Assembly (NCBI GenBank): GCA_948567375.1
Contig: OX419760.1
Span: 14,880,001-14,944,000 of the forward strand
Origin: Lunularia cruciata
Lineage: Eukaryota > Streptophyta > Marchantiopsida > Lunulariales > Lunulariaceae
Length of the DNA stretch: 64,000 nucleotides
Reading direction: 5' to 3'
Both the position numbers and the translations under genes were made by a program. Each line of letters starts with the position of its first letter. Position 1 is the stretch's first letter. The notes under the pieces were generated by a model. The model saw only the letters and a program-made list of their open reading frames with translations. It searched no databases and had not been told where the DNA came from. Shown here piece after piece: positions 39,901-52,389 of this stretch.

Positions 39901-41298
39901 CAAAGCTTGCTCTATGGCTGCTTCATTCACAAACTTCCCTTCTAGGGACTCATCTCTCTTCCAAGCTTGCTCCATGGTTGCCTTCCTGGCAAACTTCCCA
40001 TCTTGGGACTCATCTCCCTTCCAGATTCGCTCTATGGCTACCTTCTCGACAAACTTCCCATCTTGGGATTGACTATTCTTAGGTGTCTTACTCAGAGGTG
40101 CCAGACAACCTAATCGGAAATTCCTACCTTGGTGTTGTACTTGAATTTGGTGTCGGGTCCAATCAAATTGAACCTTATGACATTCAAGCCAAGGTAGACC
40201 TAGAATGATATCATAATGTAGAGGTGCCACTACGAACCTCATACACTCCAAATACTCCTTCCCAATTTTGAAGGTAACAGGATGCAAGGTGCGGAATGCA
40301 GAACCCTTTCTACCATCCGCCATCATCAAACTACTTCCAATCACTGGCCTGATAGGAATACCCAATTCCTTTGCCACTTGCATAGACATGCAATTCTCTG
40401 AACTTCCAGAATCAACCAAAATTCTACAACCCCGATTAGATATCATACCTTGCAAGTGAAGCAAACTTGCATAGGTCGAGCCTTCAATCCTCGCACAAAT
40501 CGATCCAGAACTTCACCTTCTTGGATATCTGGAATTTGCATGATGATATTCTGAAATTGTGTGATGTAGCTTCTCACCGAACCAATCTGCCTCAACTCCG
40601 CCAATTTATCTCGTGCAGCTCGGGTGGCATTTATAGTCTGAAATCGACCAAGTATTGCATCCTTGAATTCTGCCCATGTCAAAATTGGTGTGACAATTTG
40701 TCGTTCAGCTCTTTCTACTCGGAATCGCCACCAAAGTTTTGCCACGCCATCCAACTGGCTAGAAGCCAAGAGAATTTGTTTCCGCTCGTCTTGAAGATTG
40801 GTGGCTTCAAAGTAACGTTCACAGTCAAACACAAAATTCTCCACTGTGCCTGGAACATTCTTGCCTTCAAACACCTTGGGTTTCGGAAATCGAATGCGAT
40901 CTTCTCCATCTCAAACTGGCGCTCTGTCTATCTATTCTTGTCGTTGCTGGTCTCGTTCATCCAACAATCGAGTAAGATGCTCGATTTGTTGTTGCATTGC
41001 AAGGATAACATCCGGTATTGCGGCCATTGCTACTACTCTAATCCACTACCCTCAATTTATCTAGTTGATTAACATATAGATACAACACGTCCACCGTTCT
41101 CCATAAGTCACAACTGGAAGTATCAAGGGTTCCTCTGACACGGTGATCATATGTAGAAAATCCTGCCCAAAGCGTGAGGTGATGAAATGTGTGAAATGAT
41201 GCTTTGGTAATATCTGGACATGAAAGTCCCAATGGTTTGGCGGAAGTGGATTTGGTGGTCCATAAATTCCATCCATCCCATTCCTGCTCTGATACCAA

Positions 41299-41588
41299 TG
41301 TAAAAGACCGAAACCAAGGAGAGAAATAGGAGAATGGAAATTCACATTGGGACACTTGAATGAGGGAAAACTCCGAATGTCTAGCATGAGCTTCGGCCTT
41401 GGTATTTATAGGTAGCATACAAGACCCTTGAAGCTTCTCAAGGAGTTTCCTTGAGCCGCTTTCTTGGAGTGCAAGCCAAGTTAACTAGGAAGTTTCTCAA
41501 GAAGCTTCCTTCTAGAAGCCGCCTACTTGGCGTGCAAGCTAAGCTAGTTAGAAGCTTCTAGAAGGAAACTTCTAGAAGCTTCTAGAAG
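41299..41588 (-). promoter_or_regulatory. 5' LTR part with TATA box and heat-shock elements
   Basis: Read on the minus strand, this LTR part ends directly before the tRNA-Met primer site and has TATAAATA at 41410-41403. Upstream of the TATA box lie GAA/TTC units in alternating orientation, often at 5-bp spacing: 41489-41496, 41501-41517, 41551-41563 (GAAGCTTCTAGAA) and 41570-41591. The nGAAnnTTCnnGAAn pattern is the binding site of heat-shock factors. The outer end of the LTR is missing. Confidence 0.7.
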
Positions 41589-42045
41589 TTCATCCACTAC
41601 TATGCTCACGTGGCTGCACCATTGACTGACCTCTTGGGAAAGAACTTGAGCTTCCAGTGGACCACCAAGCATGAAGAAGCATTCCAGAAGTTAAAGCATA
41701 TGGTGTCTTCAAGACCTATTCTTCAACCATATGATCCTCAACTACCTTGTGTGGTTGATTTTGATGCTTCTAACTTTGCAATTGGAGCTGTGTTGCAACA
41801 AGAATTTCTAGATGGACTACATCCGATTGCCTTTGTGTCTCGCCGACTAAATACAGCAGAAAGAAATTACTCTGCTCGAGATCGGGAACAACTTGCAATG
41901 GTATATGCCACCAAGGTATGGAGGCATTATCTCTTGGGGAAACAAGTGATCATGCGAACTGATCACAAGCCATTGTTGCAGACCTTACACCTAGAGCACA
42001 TGAAGAGTCGACATCATCGATGGGAAGAGCAACTCCAACTGTTCG
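41589..42045 (+). mobile_element. Inverted 457-bp copy of RT/RNase H segment
   Basis: Plus-strand sequence that is the near-identical reverse complement of 38517-38973 in the adjoining chromovirus, with equal length and at most a few substitutions. It encodes the end of reverse transcriptase and the start of RNase H (VAAPLTDLLGKNLSFQW to EEQLQLF). It joins the truncated 5' LTR on one side and gag-like sequence of another element on the other. Confidence 0.9.
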
Positions 42046-43210
42046 TAGCAACACCTCTTGTAGCAGTACGTCCACTTGTAGTAGCACTATCTCTAGCTTG
42101 TGCACCTCCACTAGCTCCACCAACACTACTCGAGCTAGAACTCGTAGGTACAGCCGATCTACTCCTGGCCACCAAACCTGAAGTGATAGAGACATAGTTT
42201 GGAGACCAATACTGTCTCCATAACTCAATCTCCTCCAAATGAGCTCTCTTAAACTTATGGTAGTCATCCATTGGCAGACCCTCCAGATGTTGAAACAACC
42301 CCTTCCATGCCATGAAGGGCGTAAACAAAGTCGGGTTCCACATTTGTTGCAGATCACACCAACTACCAAACTCCTAGATGAAGTCATCCAACTCAATGGT
42401 ACCTATTGTACCAGAGTAACGCCTAGGGCCTTTGGAGGCCCCATAAATCTTGTCCATGTCCCACAACAATGTTGCAGACACACCAAGTGCACTCTCAACT
42501 GAATCGACTCCTTTGTCAAACTCCAACTCAAAGTCAATCTCCTCCCTCATTGGGACCTGAGATACAAGTTGATACCGAGTGCCACTCTGAGTAAACCCAC
42601 TGCATACGGCAAGGCTAACTCCTCTAGAATCCCAACAAACTCCGTAGTGAAAAAGTAACCGTAATTGTAACCGCAAACCGCAACCACAAACTGCAACCGC
42701 AAGTTGCAATTGCAAGTACCCCACCTAGTGCTAATACCACCAAATGCCAACACCAACTAAGCACCACCAAGTGCCAATACTCACAAAACACTACCCACTA
42801 ATATAACTCTAACTAAGATAACTACACTAGGGGAAATGGTAACTTGTAACATGTCATCACAACATGCACTATCATAGTCTGCAGGTCATCACTTCTTATC
42901 TCACCAAAGAGAAACAAAGATAGTCTGACTAGTCATCACTCTTGCCTCACTACCGAGAGCACACCAGAGCACCAATGCTCAAAAGTCAAGGCACCTCACA
43001 CAAATGTGGTGCACAAATAGGAAATCGAGAATGGAAGGGTCCAATCACAAGAAATCTAAATAAAAACACTCCATCTCATAAAATAAAACGGGACTGACTC
43101 AGCCACCATTTGGCATTTAACGTAAGAGATGTTAGTATCTAAGTCCTAAGCTATTAGGATCACCAAGAATGGAATCAAACTGCCTCTCCTAGCCAAAGTT
43201 ACAAATGTAT
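42046..43210 (-). mobile_element. gag-like LTR retroelement fragment, broken
   Basis: Minus-strand gag-like sequence (about 42.55-42.05 kb) with WNPTLFTPFMAWKGLFQHLE and ELWRQYWSPNYVSI, preceded by a noncoding leader. From about 42118 to 43210 it is repeated in direct orientation at 62970-64000. The first 70 bp or so match 62150-62227 instead, as expected because a solo LTR interrupts the other copy. Assignment to gag rests on the W..LFQHLEG-type pattern and on zinc-knuckle remnants in the other copy; a few breaks at least. Confidence 0.6.
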
Positions 43211-44299
43211 AGATAATAGTGGCACAATCACTAGGACAACAAGTGAGGGTAGACTAGTTGGCTAGGGCACTAGCATAGGAACAAGAGATCTAGGGGTTAA
43301 ACCATGTTGCGCACAATCTAGCAATATGGGCAGATTTTTCCAACCAATGACCAAGATCTACTCTAAACTAGCTAGCCTCACGCCAACAAATTGGCTTGTT
43401 GGCCCTTCTAGGCCTTTGTCGCCTCTCATAGCCCACAGCCCTAAGCCTCTAAGCCTTGTAAACTGGCAGAACTCCTCCAAATCTGACGTAATTCCAGCAA
43501 AATCTAATGTAAACCCTAAATTTGGTTGATCGCCAAATCCTCCGCTAACTCTTCACTTGAGCCAAATTGAAAACACGAATTTCTCCAAATCACAAATTCA
43601 CAAGAATAGCTTCCCAACTCCACTTTCAATTTTTCTTTTTGAGCCCAACTCGCAACAAATTGGTCTTGCTTTCACTCCTTGAGCTCAAAATCACAACCAT
43701 TGCTCAAAAATTGTTTCTTCTTTGCTCAAAAATTGTCCAGCGCTTCCGCACATTATTTTGCCTTACTGCTAAATCTGCATCAAGCAACGAGCTTCTGCAC
43801 ACCAATGAAAAATTGAATTTCAATCGAGCTACCAACAATCCACCGAGCTTGGAGATACCACCAACACTCAAAGTTTGTGCACCCAACTTCCCTTTGCCTT
43901 CACTTTTCTGATGTAATCAGATTGTTTATAACTCTCGAATCCACTTAACTCAAATAAGTACTTGATCTGTCACTCTATAAACTATCAACAATTGGGCACT
44001 GATTAAAGTCAAGCCATACACACTCTAGCTAAGAGAATCCAAGTGACGCTCGCTGGCCTTTGTCCACCATTGCCAAGAACTCAAAGGCTCAACATCAAAG
44101 AAGTGAGCTCTCTGGAGCTGCACTTCGAAAGTATACCCTTGGACTTGAGCTAGGTCTGAAACCCTAACGCTCTCATTGATGGGACACTCAACGGTACAAA
44201 TAGTGCAAAGTGACGGTGGGCTCTACCGTGAAGTCAATACACCGAACACAAAATCTGACCGCCAAAAAGTAGTCTCTAACTACTATCAATGCAACTCCA

Positions 44300-44560
44300 A
44301 TGTTTGAGCCATCTAGACGCAACACTCCAAATAGCGTGATAGCTCTAGAAGCTCAAGGTGAGGAGTGATACCTAAAGGGGACCATGCCCTGCACTTTGAC
44401 ACCTTGACTCTCAAGCCTACTAGATGTAGCTCGGTAGTCAAGTGGTCAAAGGCCGGCCTAATCTGATCTACAAGGCCCACGATATGTGTATCATTTGCCA
44501 AGGAGTGAAATACACAAGGAGAACTCTAAAGTGAACCTAAATGATTTTCTATACATGTAC
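44300..44560 (-). mobile_element. LINE reverse transcriptase fragment
   Basis: The minus-strand frame has NDTHIVGLVDQIRPAFDHL then GLRVKVSKCRAWSPLGI. This matches the A/D-D-THIVG catalytic block and the following KC.AWSP motif of plant non-LTR (LINE-type) reverse transcriptases. Only this short segment is recognisable; the first residue of the DD pair reads N. A related, longer fragment lies at 58100-59270. Confidence 0.6.
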
Positions 44561-44821
44561 CAATAGTTGATTTCAAGACGATGATTCCACTTTGACATGT
44601 ACCAAATACTAATTGAAGAGAAATACACAACCTTGCACGACCAAAATAGTAGATATGATAGCTCTAAAGTGAACTATGGTAAATAAAGGTCACTCTAAAG
44701 GATTTCTTGGACTTATACTAACAATTGATTCCAAGACGGTAACTCACTCCCATGAACAACTCGGCATGGAGTATAGGGGAGTAAGAGAGCCGTAAAATGA
44801 CAGCTCGAAATTAATAATATA

Positions 44822-44962
44822 TCACTATATCAAGGACGCCACTAAAAGAAGGTGTCACTATAGCGAGAGTTAAAGGGGTAGTACATGACAATTGTCCATA
44901 TAAAGCTATCACTATATCAAGGATGTCACTAAAAACAGCGTCACTATAGCGAGAGTTAACTC
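44822..44962. repeat. Short tandem duplication
   Basis: Two units of about 55 bp, roughly 83 bp apart, each with ATCACTATATCAAGGA, a CACTAAAA block and GTCACTATAGCGAGAGTTAA. Confidence 0.75.
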
Positions 44963-45564
44963 TGTAGTATACATCATGTTTACAGAGAAGAGAATGGAAC
45001 CAAGGAAAAGTTGACAGGTCGAATCCTCCAAGATCTCATGACCATGATGTATATGATCGAGAGGGCAGTCGATGTTTGGGGAGTTCGGTTTAATCCAAGC
45101 TGCGATGCACGCCAATGCACTTTGTGTTAGGAGAGGGTGCACGATTTGTCCAGTCTAATATTTGAATTGCACTGTTGCAAAGGAGGATATTGCAAAGGCA
45201 ACTGTAGTGCGTCGGGGAGCACATTTACCCTTCGATTTGGGGCCAAAGTAGTGTTGTTGAAGCAACCCCTGTGGAGTTTAAGGTGAATGTGCTGTCACGG
45301 AGGCTGATAATTCAGAGAAGCGGGAATAGGGTGGAGGTTTTCGGCATTCTCTTTTGAATTCAAAATTCTTCCGTCCCGCTGGTTGACTGGTAGCACTCCG
45401 AAATCATATACAAAGGCGTGAGAAGTGAGAGAGGCTACGTCAGGAGACCTCCTATCTATCTAACAGGCAGTTCTTGGTGAACTGCTGATTCTGCATTCCA
45501 GCTGAACAACTTTCCGATTGGAAACTTTACGATCAATTGAAGCGGGAGTAGAAGAGGTGGTGAA

Positions 45565-48476
45565 ATGGGAAGGAATTCGTTGTTCTCAGGGTTACCTCCT
45601 CCGGCTCCTGTTTACAGTGCGTCTGCTGCTCCTTCTTCAGTTCCTACCGGGCCAGAGCCTGTAGCTCCTAGGCCATCGATTTTGACGTCCGCTGCCCCGA
45701 ATAAGCGAGCAGCAGAAAGAGCCGGCAATGAAGGTAAATGAAGAGAAGGTTACGGAAGCTCGTGATCTGTTCTCACATCGGTCTGAAAATCAGATTTTTC
45801 GTAAGCTAGGGCTTCGAGGTTCAGTTTCAGTTAGTTCATAAAACGCCTTCCGGGTAAAACTTCTGTAACAATGAAACTGCTACTCAAGCTAGGTTGTATG
45901 AAATGCAGGGGGAAAGCGGGTGCGGTTTCAGAGCAATGAAGTAGATGCAAGCGAAGAGCAGGTTTTAGGAGCGATTAGCAAACTCGCATCCCATATAGGC
46001 AATCCGTCCAAGTTCTCCAAGGCCTCAAAACTTGCAATCCAGCTACTGCAATCTGGAATCACGTCCACGGGAGTTGCTGATGCTTTCTATGAAATGCTGA
46101 AGGCGGCCATGTTACCACCATCGCGAGCCGTTGATGTGAAGCTTTGGGCTGATTATCAGACTTTGTTCAAGGAGGTGGTGGAAAAATTAGAGGTATATGT
46201 GAAACCCCACTATAGGTCCTGCGAGCAATTTTGACCGTTGAATCTTCGTTCTTTTCTTTACAGACATATTACAGTGGCTTGCATCCGGTTCAATACTTGA
46301 ACTGGACTAGCTAGGCTCCATATAGCAAGGTGTCATGACATAGTATTTCTGGTTCATGATTTCCAAAGCCTCTTTGGACGTTGTCTTCATAGAGCCTACA
46401 TATCAAGAGTTTAATGAGATCTCATACCACTTAACCTATTCACATGTTCTGCAGAATTTTGATCCCACTCATCGACCTCAAATCGAAGTGTGGGAATTGT
46501 GGGCCAACCTAGCCAACGAGTTTCGTACAGATGACACTTATGTGGTACGTAGAGCTAGTACCTACTGTATGGTGTGGTCAACAGTATCTGTTAGAGTCGT
46601 CATGTACTGGGGACTGATCTTCTTAAACAGGCGGAACCAGCAACAGTAGGTGTGACTGATGACCGCTTGACAGCAACTTACGTGTGTGTCACAACACTTC
46701 AACTCTTTGCTATCACGCTGTCAATATAAGCATAACGTCATTGTGCAACGACAGACATGTATAGACTTAAGTATTGAGTGGTGCGCATTTTTTGGCGTCA
46801 CTTTTTTGTTCCTACAACAGGCACAATTTGAAATGATTCGGAGATTTCCTAATTTGCAGTTGATGTAGTCTCTTGACAGTGACATCTGGACCAGGTCCTT
46901 CTGTGTCAAGTGTTTTGCACCTGTTTACTTCTCAACCTACAGCAACAAGGATTGCGCGATATAAGTGTCTCCCTGCTCTCCAGTTCTACAACAGAAACTC
47001 AGTACTAGGGGTACACTGGTGCTGGTATCCAGCACTATAAGGGTCGTCTATAAAGTCGTCGTTTTTCCGCGCAAAATTTACATGAAAGTCTTGCTCCTTC
47101 TGTTAGTTTGTCTTTTGCTACGAGCGCACGCTGTTATTAGTCATGTAATGACATCGCAGTCCTCATTCACTTCGTTAGCTTGTATTTCGCTCATCGATTT
47201 CATGCATGCAGATTGAGACAAGAGTCAGCATATGCCTCCTGATTATTTATTCGCTGTTCTCCATGCAAATGTCCAGTGTCTGGTTCTAGTTCACTTGAGG
47301 TTACCATTCGTCTCTCTTCTTAGTTCAAATCTACAGTTTTGGTTTTGGGCTCATTTGCGGTGAACCTACCGCGGTTAGTTGGTAACTGGGAATTGTTCTT
47401 GCCAAAAAGCCAAATTATCTTACGTATTTTGCCTTCAGTCAATTCTGTCGTACCCTCTTATGTCGTATCATAAGTGTAGAGAAAATTTCCTTACTTCAAC
47501 TCATCGACCCGTTCATTTCTCAAGTCCGAATTTTTGCATGGGTGCAGTTTTCCAAAGCTGCATCGCGAGTCCGGAATTCAATCGATTCTCTACCAGAGGC
47601 CGCGGAAGAAGATGAGTTGGTAGTTAAAGAGCTCGAAGGAGGTTCGGCTGAACAAGTTGGACGTGAATGGTCAAGTGACAAAGGTTCCAATGTTCTGCAA
47701 TCAAGTGGAGACTCCAGTAGAGTAGAGATTGAATCTACTGAGCCTGCTGTGGAAAGTGACCCGTTTGGCTTGAATTCTTTGTTGCCGAAGGCGTCCAAAA
47801 AGGAGGAAAGAGCGCGCAGGAAACGAGATGTTCAAGCGGCTAACAAGAAGGCTCACATGGATGCTGCAAGGTTGTTGCGAGAACACCGAGAGGGTTTACT
47901 AGTATGTTTAAAACATGCTGCAGAACATTACAAATTGCAGTGGTAAGCACTTTGACCTCAACATTTGGTATGATAACACTCTGACTAAGCCTTTAAATCT
48001 GTTCCATTTCAGGTTCAAACTGATTCTTCGACACTAGCTAATTTTTGTGGAACTGATGGTGCTTTCAAATAGTTTTTGGATTCATAAATTGCTGTGAGTA
48101 TTCTCACCATGTAGATAGCAATGGGTTTTGTCCAAATGCACCAATAATTACTCTGGGGTCTCAAGTGCCTTTCTCCGAATTATATATTTCGCTGCCTTTA
48201 CTGTGATGCAGGGCTCAAACGATCATTGACATACTCGTCAAACACGCCCACGATAACATGAATAAATTTACTGCTCCTCAAAAAGAAGCAATTGAACAAC
48301 TATGGAATTCCATTAGAGAACAGCACCTACGTCGAAAGCAAGGAAAATCCACGACCGGGAAATTGGATGTAACACCCTTCGAGCGACTTCAAAGTCAGTA
48401 TGCAAATGAGCGTATAAGTATCCGTAGGGCTGTTGGTTCCACTGGTGAACGGTCTGCAGAGCAATGGCTCGGTTAA
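45565..48476 (+). CDS. Conserved plant protein of unknown function, five exons
   Basis: Exons 45565-45733, 45909-46192, 46455-46544, 47548-47942 and 48212-48476 join in phase with GT-AG introns to 1203 nt (400 aa plus stop). The start ATG gives MGRNSLFSGLPPPAPVYSAS, a Pro/Ala/Ser-rich leader with no signal peptide. Residues of about 60-210 look helical. Next come an acidic stretch, a DPFGLNSLLP motif and a basic helix (KKEERARRKRDV). The C-terminal 90 residues are the most conserved-looking part (IDILVKHAHDN, IEQLWNSIREQHLRRKQGKS, TGKLDVTPFERLQ, ISIRRAVG, ending QWLG). I recall the same tail in uncharacterised proteins of other plants but no named function; none is claimed. No membrane segments. 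The gene model is well supported by phase and splice sites. Confidence 0.85.
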
Positions 48477-51400
48477 ACCATTCGGTAAGAACTATCCGTT
48501 GTACCACCTAGAACGGTGTAAACAGTTTTATACCAAAATTTAGTGTTGGAAATCTCCCGTCAGGTTGAGACCTGATTTCTTATTGCGGGTCTCAGATCTG
48601 ATCGCATTATGGTGCAAAGCTCTACTTTTGTGGACTGGATACACGTCACCGAGAAGTACCTTAACGGTTTCCTTCTAATACCCAAGTCACTGCATTTGTC
48701 GTCCGGCAATGGAGATGTCAGTTACGTGATAGTCTATTCATTAGATGCCAAGTTAGGTGAATGAAGAGATTTACTTCTCCAGATACACGACTGTTACTTT
48801 AGGATGTCATGGCCTGGGATGTATTTTTGGTTCGTTTGTTGCTTTCTACGGTCATTGACCAGAAGCATTTGTTGTCGGGTGAGCCTCCTATTTGACTCCA
48901 CTAGCAGTCCCTGACTTTGAGGAGCATCTATGTTGCAGGTTCCTCCATGATGAAATGGAGGTTGGTAGCCTCGACGTCTCTACCAGGGAAAGAGGCTTGA
49001 CATGAGCTTGTGGAAACGGATGTTCATGTTTACTTGGCTTTCAATCTAAGGTCATCGTGAAGACGTCCGGCTTTTTCTTCTAATATAACAGCTGGCAAAT
49101 AGGAAAGTTGACTTCAATGGGACTTATTCACGCGACGAGCAACCTACACTAGACTTTCTGCGTGAAGAACTTCAGAGAGAAATGCAATCATAGGAAAATT
49201 TATTATCTGAATAGCAAATGAGTGTCTTTCTGGCTGGCTATTCATCGCAACTCTTGCTGATGAGTTTCTATTGGTGTATGCCCAGGACCTACAGACTGCG
49301 CTGCAGTTTACAGCTTTAGCAACGAGCGCATCTAGTCCCTCTCTCTGGTTCTGCAGATCTTTCAAAGAAGTTGGCGTCTGTACAAGATATGACATCTTCT
49401 TTCTTCTGGACATTTGGACGCAATGCCGTGCGAAGTATGGGATGCCCATGCAGATCCAGAGATGGACAATATCCTTGAAAATTTACTATGAGCTCTCCAA
49501 GGAAACAAGGACAGAATAGCACCCTGTTATTCCTAGTTCTTTCAAGTTTGAAACTTCAAGCTTAATGGGATCTTACTATAGAGAAAATCTTTAGCCCTTC
49601 TGATTACAGTGGCTTGTTGCATTCCTCTCCGGTAACTGATTCATGGTATCATGACGTTTACTTATTACCACTAATCACCTGAATGTATGTTACGATCCAC
49701 TCACTGAATGCTTCACGATTGTTCCCAGAATTTGGTCCGCATCCCACCATTCAGTTTAGTATCAAGTATCAATCGTCCACTATGTACGATTGTGGAAGTT
49801 AAGCCTTCAACCTAGTACCGAGTATTATGTACTTGAAGGAAGACAGGCTGTAAGTAAGGGACTTCCGTTGCATTTGACAGCTCATCAGGGCACTGAGTAT
49901 CTTTGGACTCTGTTGCTGAAGTAGACAAATCTGTGGTGTTGTCAAGCAGAAAAGCGTCGAGGTTCCGGCATGGTTGTATTTGGTTCAATAAGGATACCAT
50001 CTGGCGATACTTCTGGTAAGAACACTCCCTTTATTACAGACTTTTTACGTCACTCTGTGGATAAATCTTCCATCCACTCCTTCGCGGGACATATTTATAC
50101 AGATTGCCTAGGGCGATTATTACAGATGCATTTTGACTGATTGAACCGTCATCCAAGCGAAGGGATCGTAGTATTCTAAACGTAGAAGCCGATGGTGAGG
50201 TCCTCATTGATACGTAAATGTTGCTGCCATTCCTTGCACAAGCATAATCTGACCCGACACATAGGACTTTGTATGAGTACTTCAATGAGTACATATGTAC
50301 TCATTACTTCTCTCAAGTGCTCATTATAAGGTTTTCAATTCCTGAAAATTCTGAACCACTCCGGTAGCATGGTGATCAGCTATAAATATTTTATGGACGT
50401 CCCGTCCAAATTTGAAAGAGAAAAACCAAAGTATTGTTAACCCAAGAAGACAATTTTCCCGAGAGCTCAATTTATTTAATTATGCTGGAATGATCAGAGC
50501 AGATACAAGCGGAAAGAAGTTTGCTAAGAGATTTGTTGGGCGAGGAGGTCAACCTTCGTGGAAGAATTATGCATGATAAGTTAAATCCATTATGTTTTCT
50601 ATTTTATCACACGGATGTTTAATTTGTAGAACTTGCTCACGTTGGTTCTTCTGTTTCGACAAGTGTGTGAATTCTAATAACGAAGTGCAAATAATAGAAT
50701 CACACTTCATAGAATGGAGAAAGGTCCTGAGGAGGTACTGATGTTTAGTGTAATAGAAGATCCTCTACAAGAGTCCAGTATTCAAGCTTCCACCATTTCA
50801 AGAGGAGAGGAGAAAAGGGAAGTCAAATGCTCAAATCCAGAAAATGGATTTGTTAAGGAGCTTGAGATTTTGCCTCCACTTCTAGATGAGAACAATGAGT
50901 CAAAGACAAAGTAGATAAAGAATTTCTTGAGAAGTTTAAATTTATTCTTTTAAGTGAAAATAATTAATTGATAGTGAGTTAAAAAGTGTGTATAAGATGG
51001 AACAAAAGACTAACAATCATTATCAACACAAAGGTCCATTTTGGTGTTGCCACCTTCTTAGTTAGACAATGTAAGTCATGCGAAATTGCATCGTGAATTC
51101 ATGGGATATATGCATCGTGGTAAACTACTCACATTGGGACAAAACAGTGTGTCAAAAGAGAGAAGTTGACGACAAAGACAGACAAAAAAAAAGGATCCTT
51201 CAAAGCTTTTATAGAACGGCTAAATAATCCCGTAGAGGCTTGATTGAATTCTCTTTTCAACATGGTATTATTAGGAGGTCCTTTGCTGCAAATAAAGAAC
51301 TCACCACCAAAATATAATAGAAAGCACATCTATTTTAATGTACGTCAAAAGAAGAGCCATGATAATAAGTATTAAAACTTTTTAAGTGTGACAGTAAATT

Positions 51401-52002
51401 TATGATTAAATTTCACTGTACTTGAAAAGCTCATGTTATTTTAAGCAATGTGCTATAAGATGACTCAGCTGTTGAGGTGACGTGAAAATATTATCTTAGA
51501 GTTATTGGTGATACTAGTCTTATGTCCCAACACAAACATGCGAAGCACAAGGAATAATGGTGTACTTTTATTATGAGTCATTTCTTCTCTAGAAATTTGT
51601 AACTATAAAAGCTGATCTCTATCAAGGAGTAGCACGAGGAATGCTATCATTCTAAATTAGTTTGATTTAACTAAAATATATAGAAATATTTAAATGACTT
51701 GTTGATCTTTTCCTAGAATAGCAAACTTTCTAGTTTTCAGTTTTCTAGCTCTAAGTGATACGCTAATGTTGTCCTCTCTCTTTCACACCGGACGAACGAA
51801 AAATTTTCTTAACACTTTTCCACACAATCATAAAAAAATAATTTAAAAGAAAATATCATAAAATGATTGAGTTTAACAATGTAAGTTACTAAGAATGATA
51901 TATGATTCACATTTTCATAATAAGCACTTTATGTTGGCATGCAAAATGAGATTCCAAGAGTGTCTTGACTTGGCTGATCATTAGGAGTAGTACACTAAAT
52001 TC

Positions 52003-52115
52003 TTTGGTGCAATAAACATCTTGCAACCACTTGGAGTATCCACCATAAATTGATGTGGAGACAAAAAAATATGAAAATGAGTATTGAAGTTGTAAACAAA
52101 TAGTATGGTGAGACA
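52003..52115 (-). mobile_element. Short LINE fragment
   Basis: About 110 bp nearly identical to 59080-59190 (shared: GCAATAAACATCTTGCAACC, AAATTGATGTGGAGACAAAA, AGTATTGAAGTTGTAAACAA). The other copy lies just upstream of a LINE reverse transcriptase domain, so this is a fragment of the same family. Confidence 0.65.
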
Positions 52116-52389
52116 GTTAGTCTGTTCACTATCACGGGACCGCCGGTTTCGGAATGCTCGGCGCGATGTTGATGTTGGGAGCCGTGGTTAGTCTAACAAC
52201 TACGCAAAGGGTAAAATCTTTTAGAAAAGACATAAACAATAAATGTTGCGTTTGAACGCAGTACAAAGTACATAGTTCTATCGGACCAATTTTGACTGGT
52301 CACAAGGAAAGATTTAGTCCGCAATCTCGTTAAGTTGTACATTCGTAGCGTAACATCTGGGCCCACCAAACCTGCCTTCAAGCCCTCCT

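Larger units (their letters stand above)
36680..41588 (-). mobile_element. Ty3/Gypsy chromovirus, nearly whole, few breaks
   Basis: Minus-strand element with long open reading frames. In element order: partial 5' LTR (from about 41588 to 41299), primer site for initiator-Met tRNA (TGGTATCAGAGC, about 41286-41297), gag near 41.0-40.5 kb, aspartic protease near 40.4 kb ([10 protein letters not shown]), reverse transcriptase about 39.8-39.2 kb (VVFLDDILIYS), RNase H about 38.8-38.5 kb (DASNFAIGAVLQQ), integrase about 38.2-37.3 kb (zinc finger, DDE core), chromodomain near 37.1-36.95 kb (EEYEVDRILARR, DATWEPLSHLQ), polypurine tract, then the 3' LTR start at 36906. It looks close to whole in its coding part, with about a handful of breaks, and is rearranged at both ends. 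It is the youngest LTR element in the window. Confidence 0.92.
43211..45564. other. Repeat-derived DNA, then upstream region of the next gene
   Basis: 43.2-44.3 kb looks like leader or LTR-type sequence of the gag-like element and gives no further call. A LINE fragment lies at 44300-44560 and short tandem repeats at 44820-44960. From about 45.0 kb the composition becomes balanced; 45.2-45.56 kb is the likely promoter and 5' UTR of the five-exon gene. Confidence 0.5.

Noticed and set aside
45020-45035. GGTCGAATCC, like the T arm of a tRNA
   Set aside because: No acceptor stem, A box or cloverleaf can be built around it.
49144-49519. Frames of 101 (minus) and 82 (plus) codons
   Set aside because: They overlap on opposite strands and show no family pattern; not enough to call a gene.
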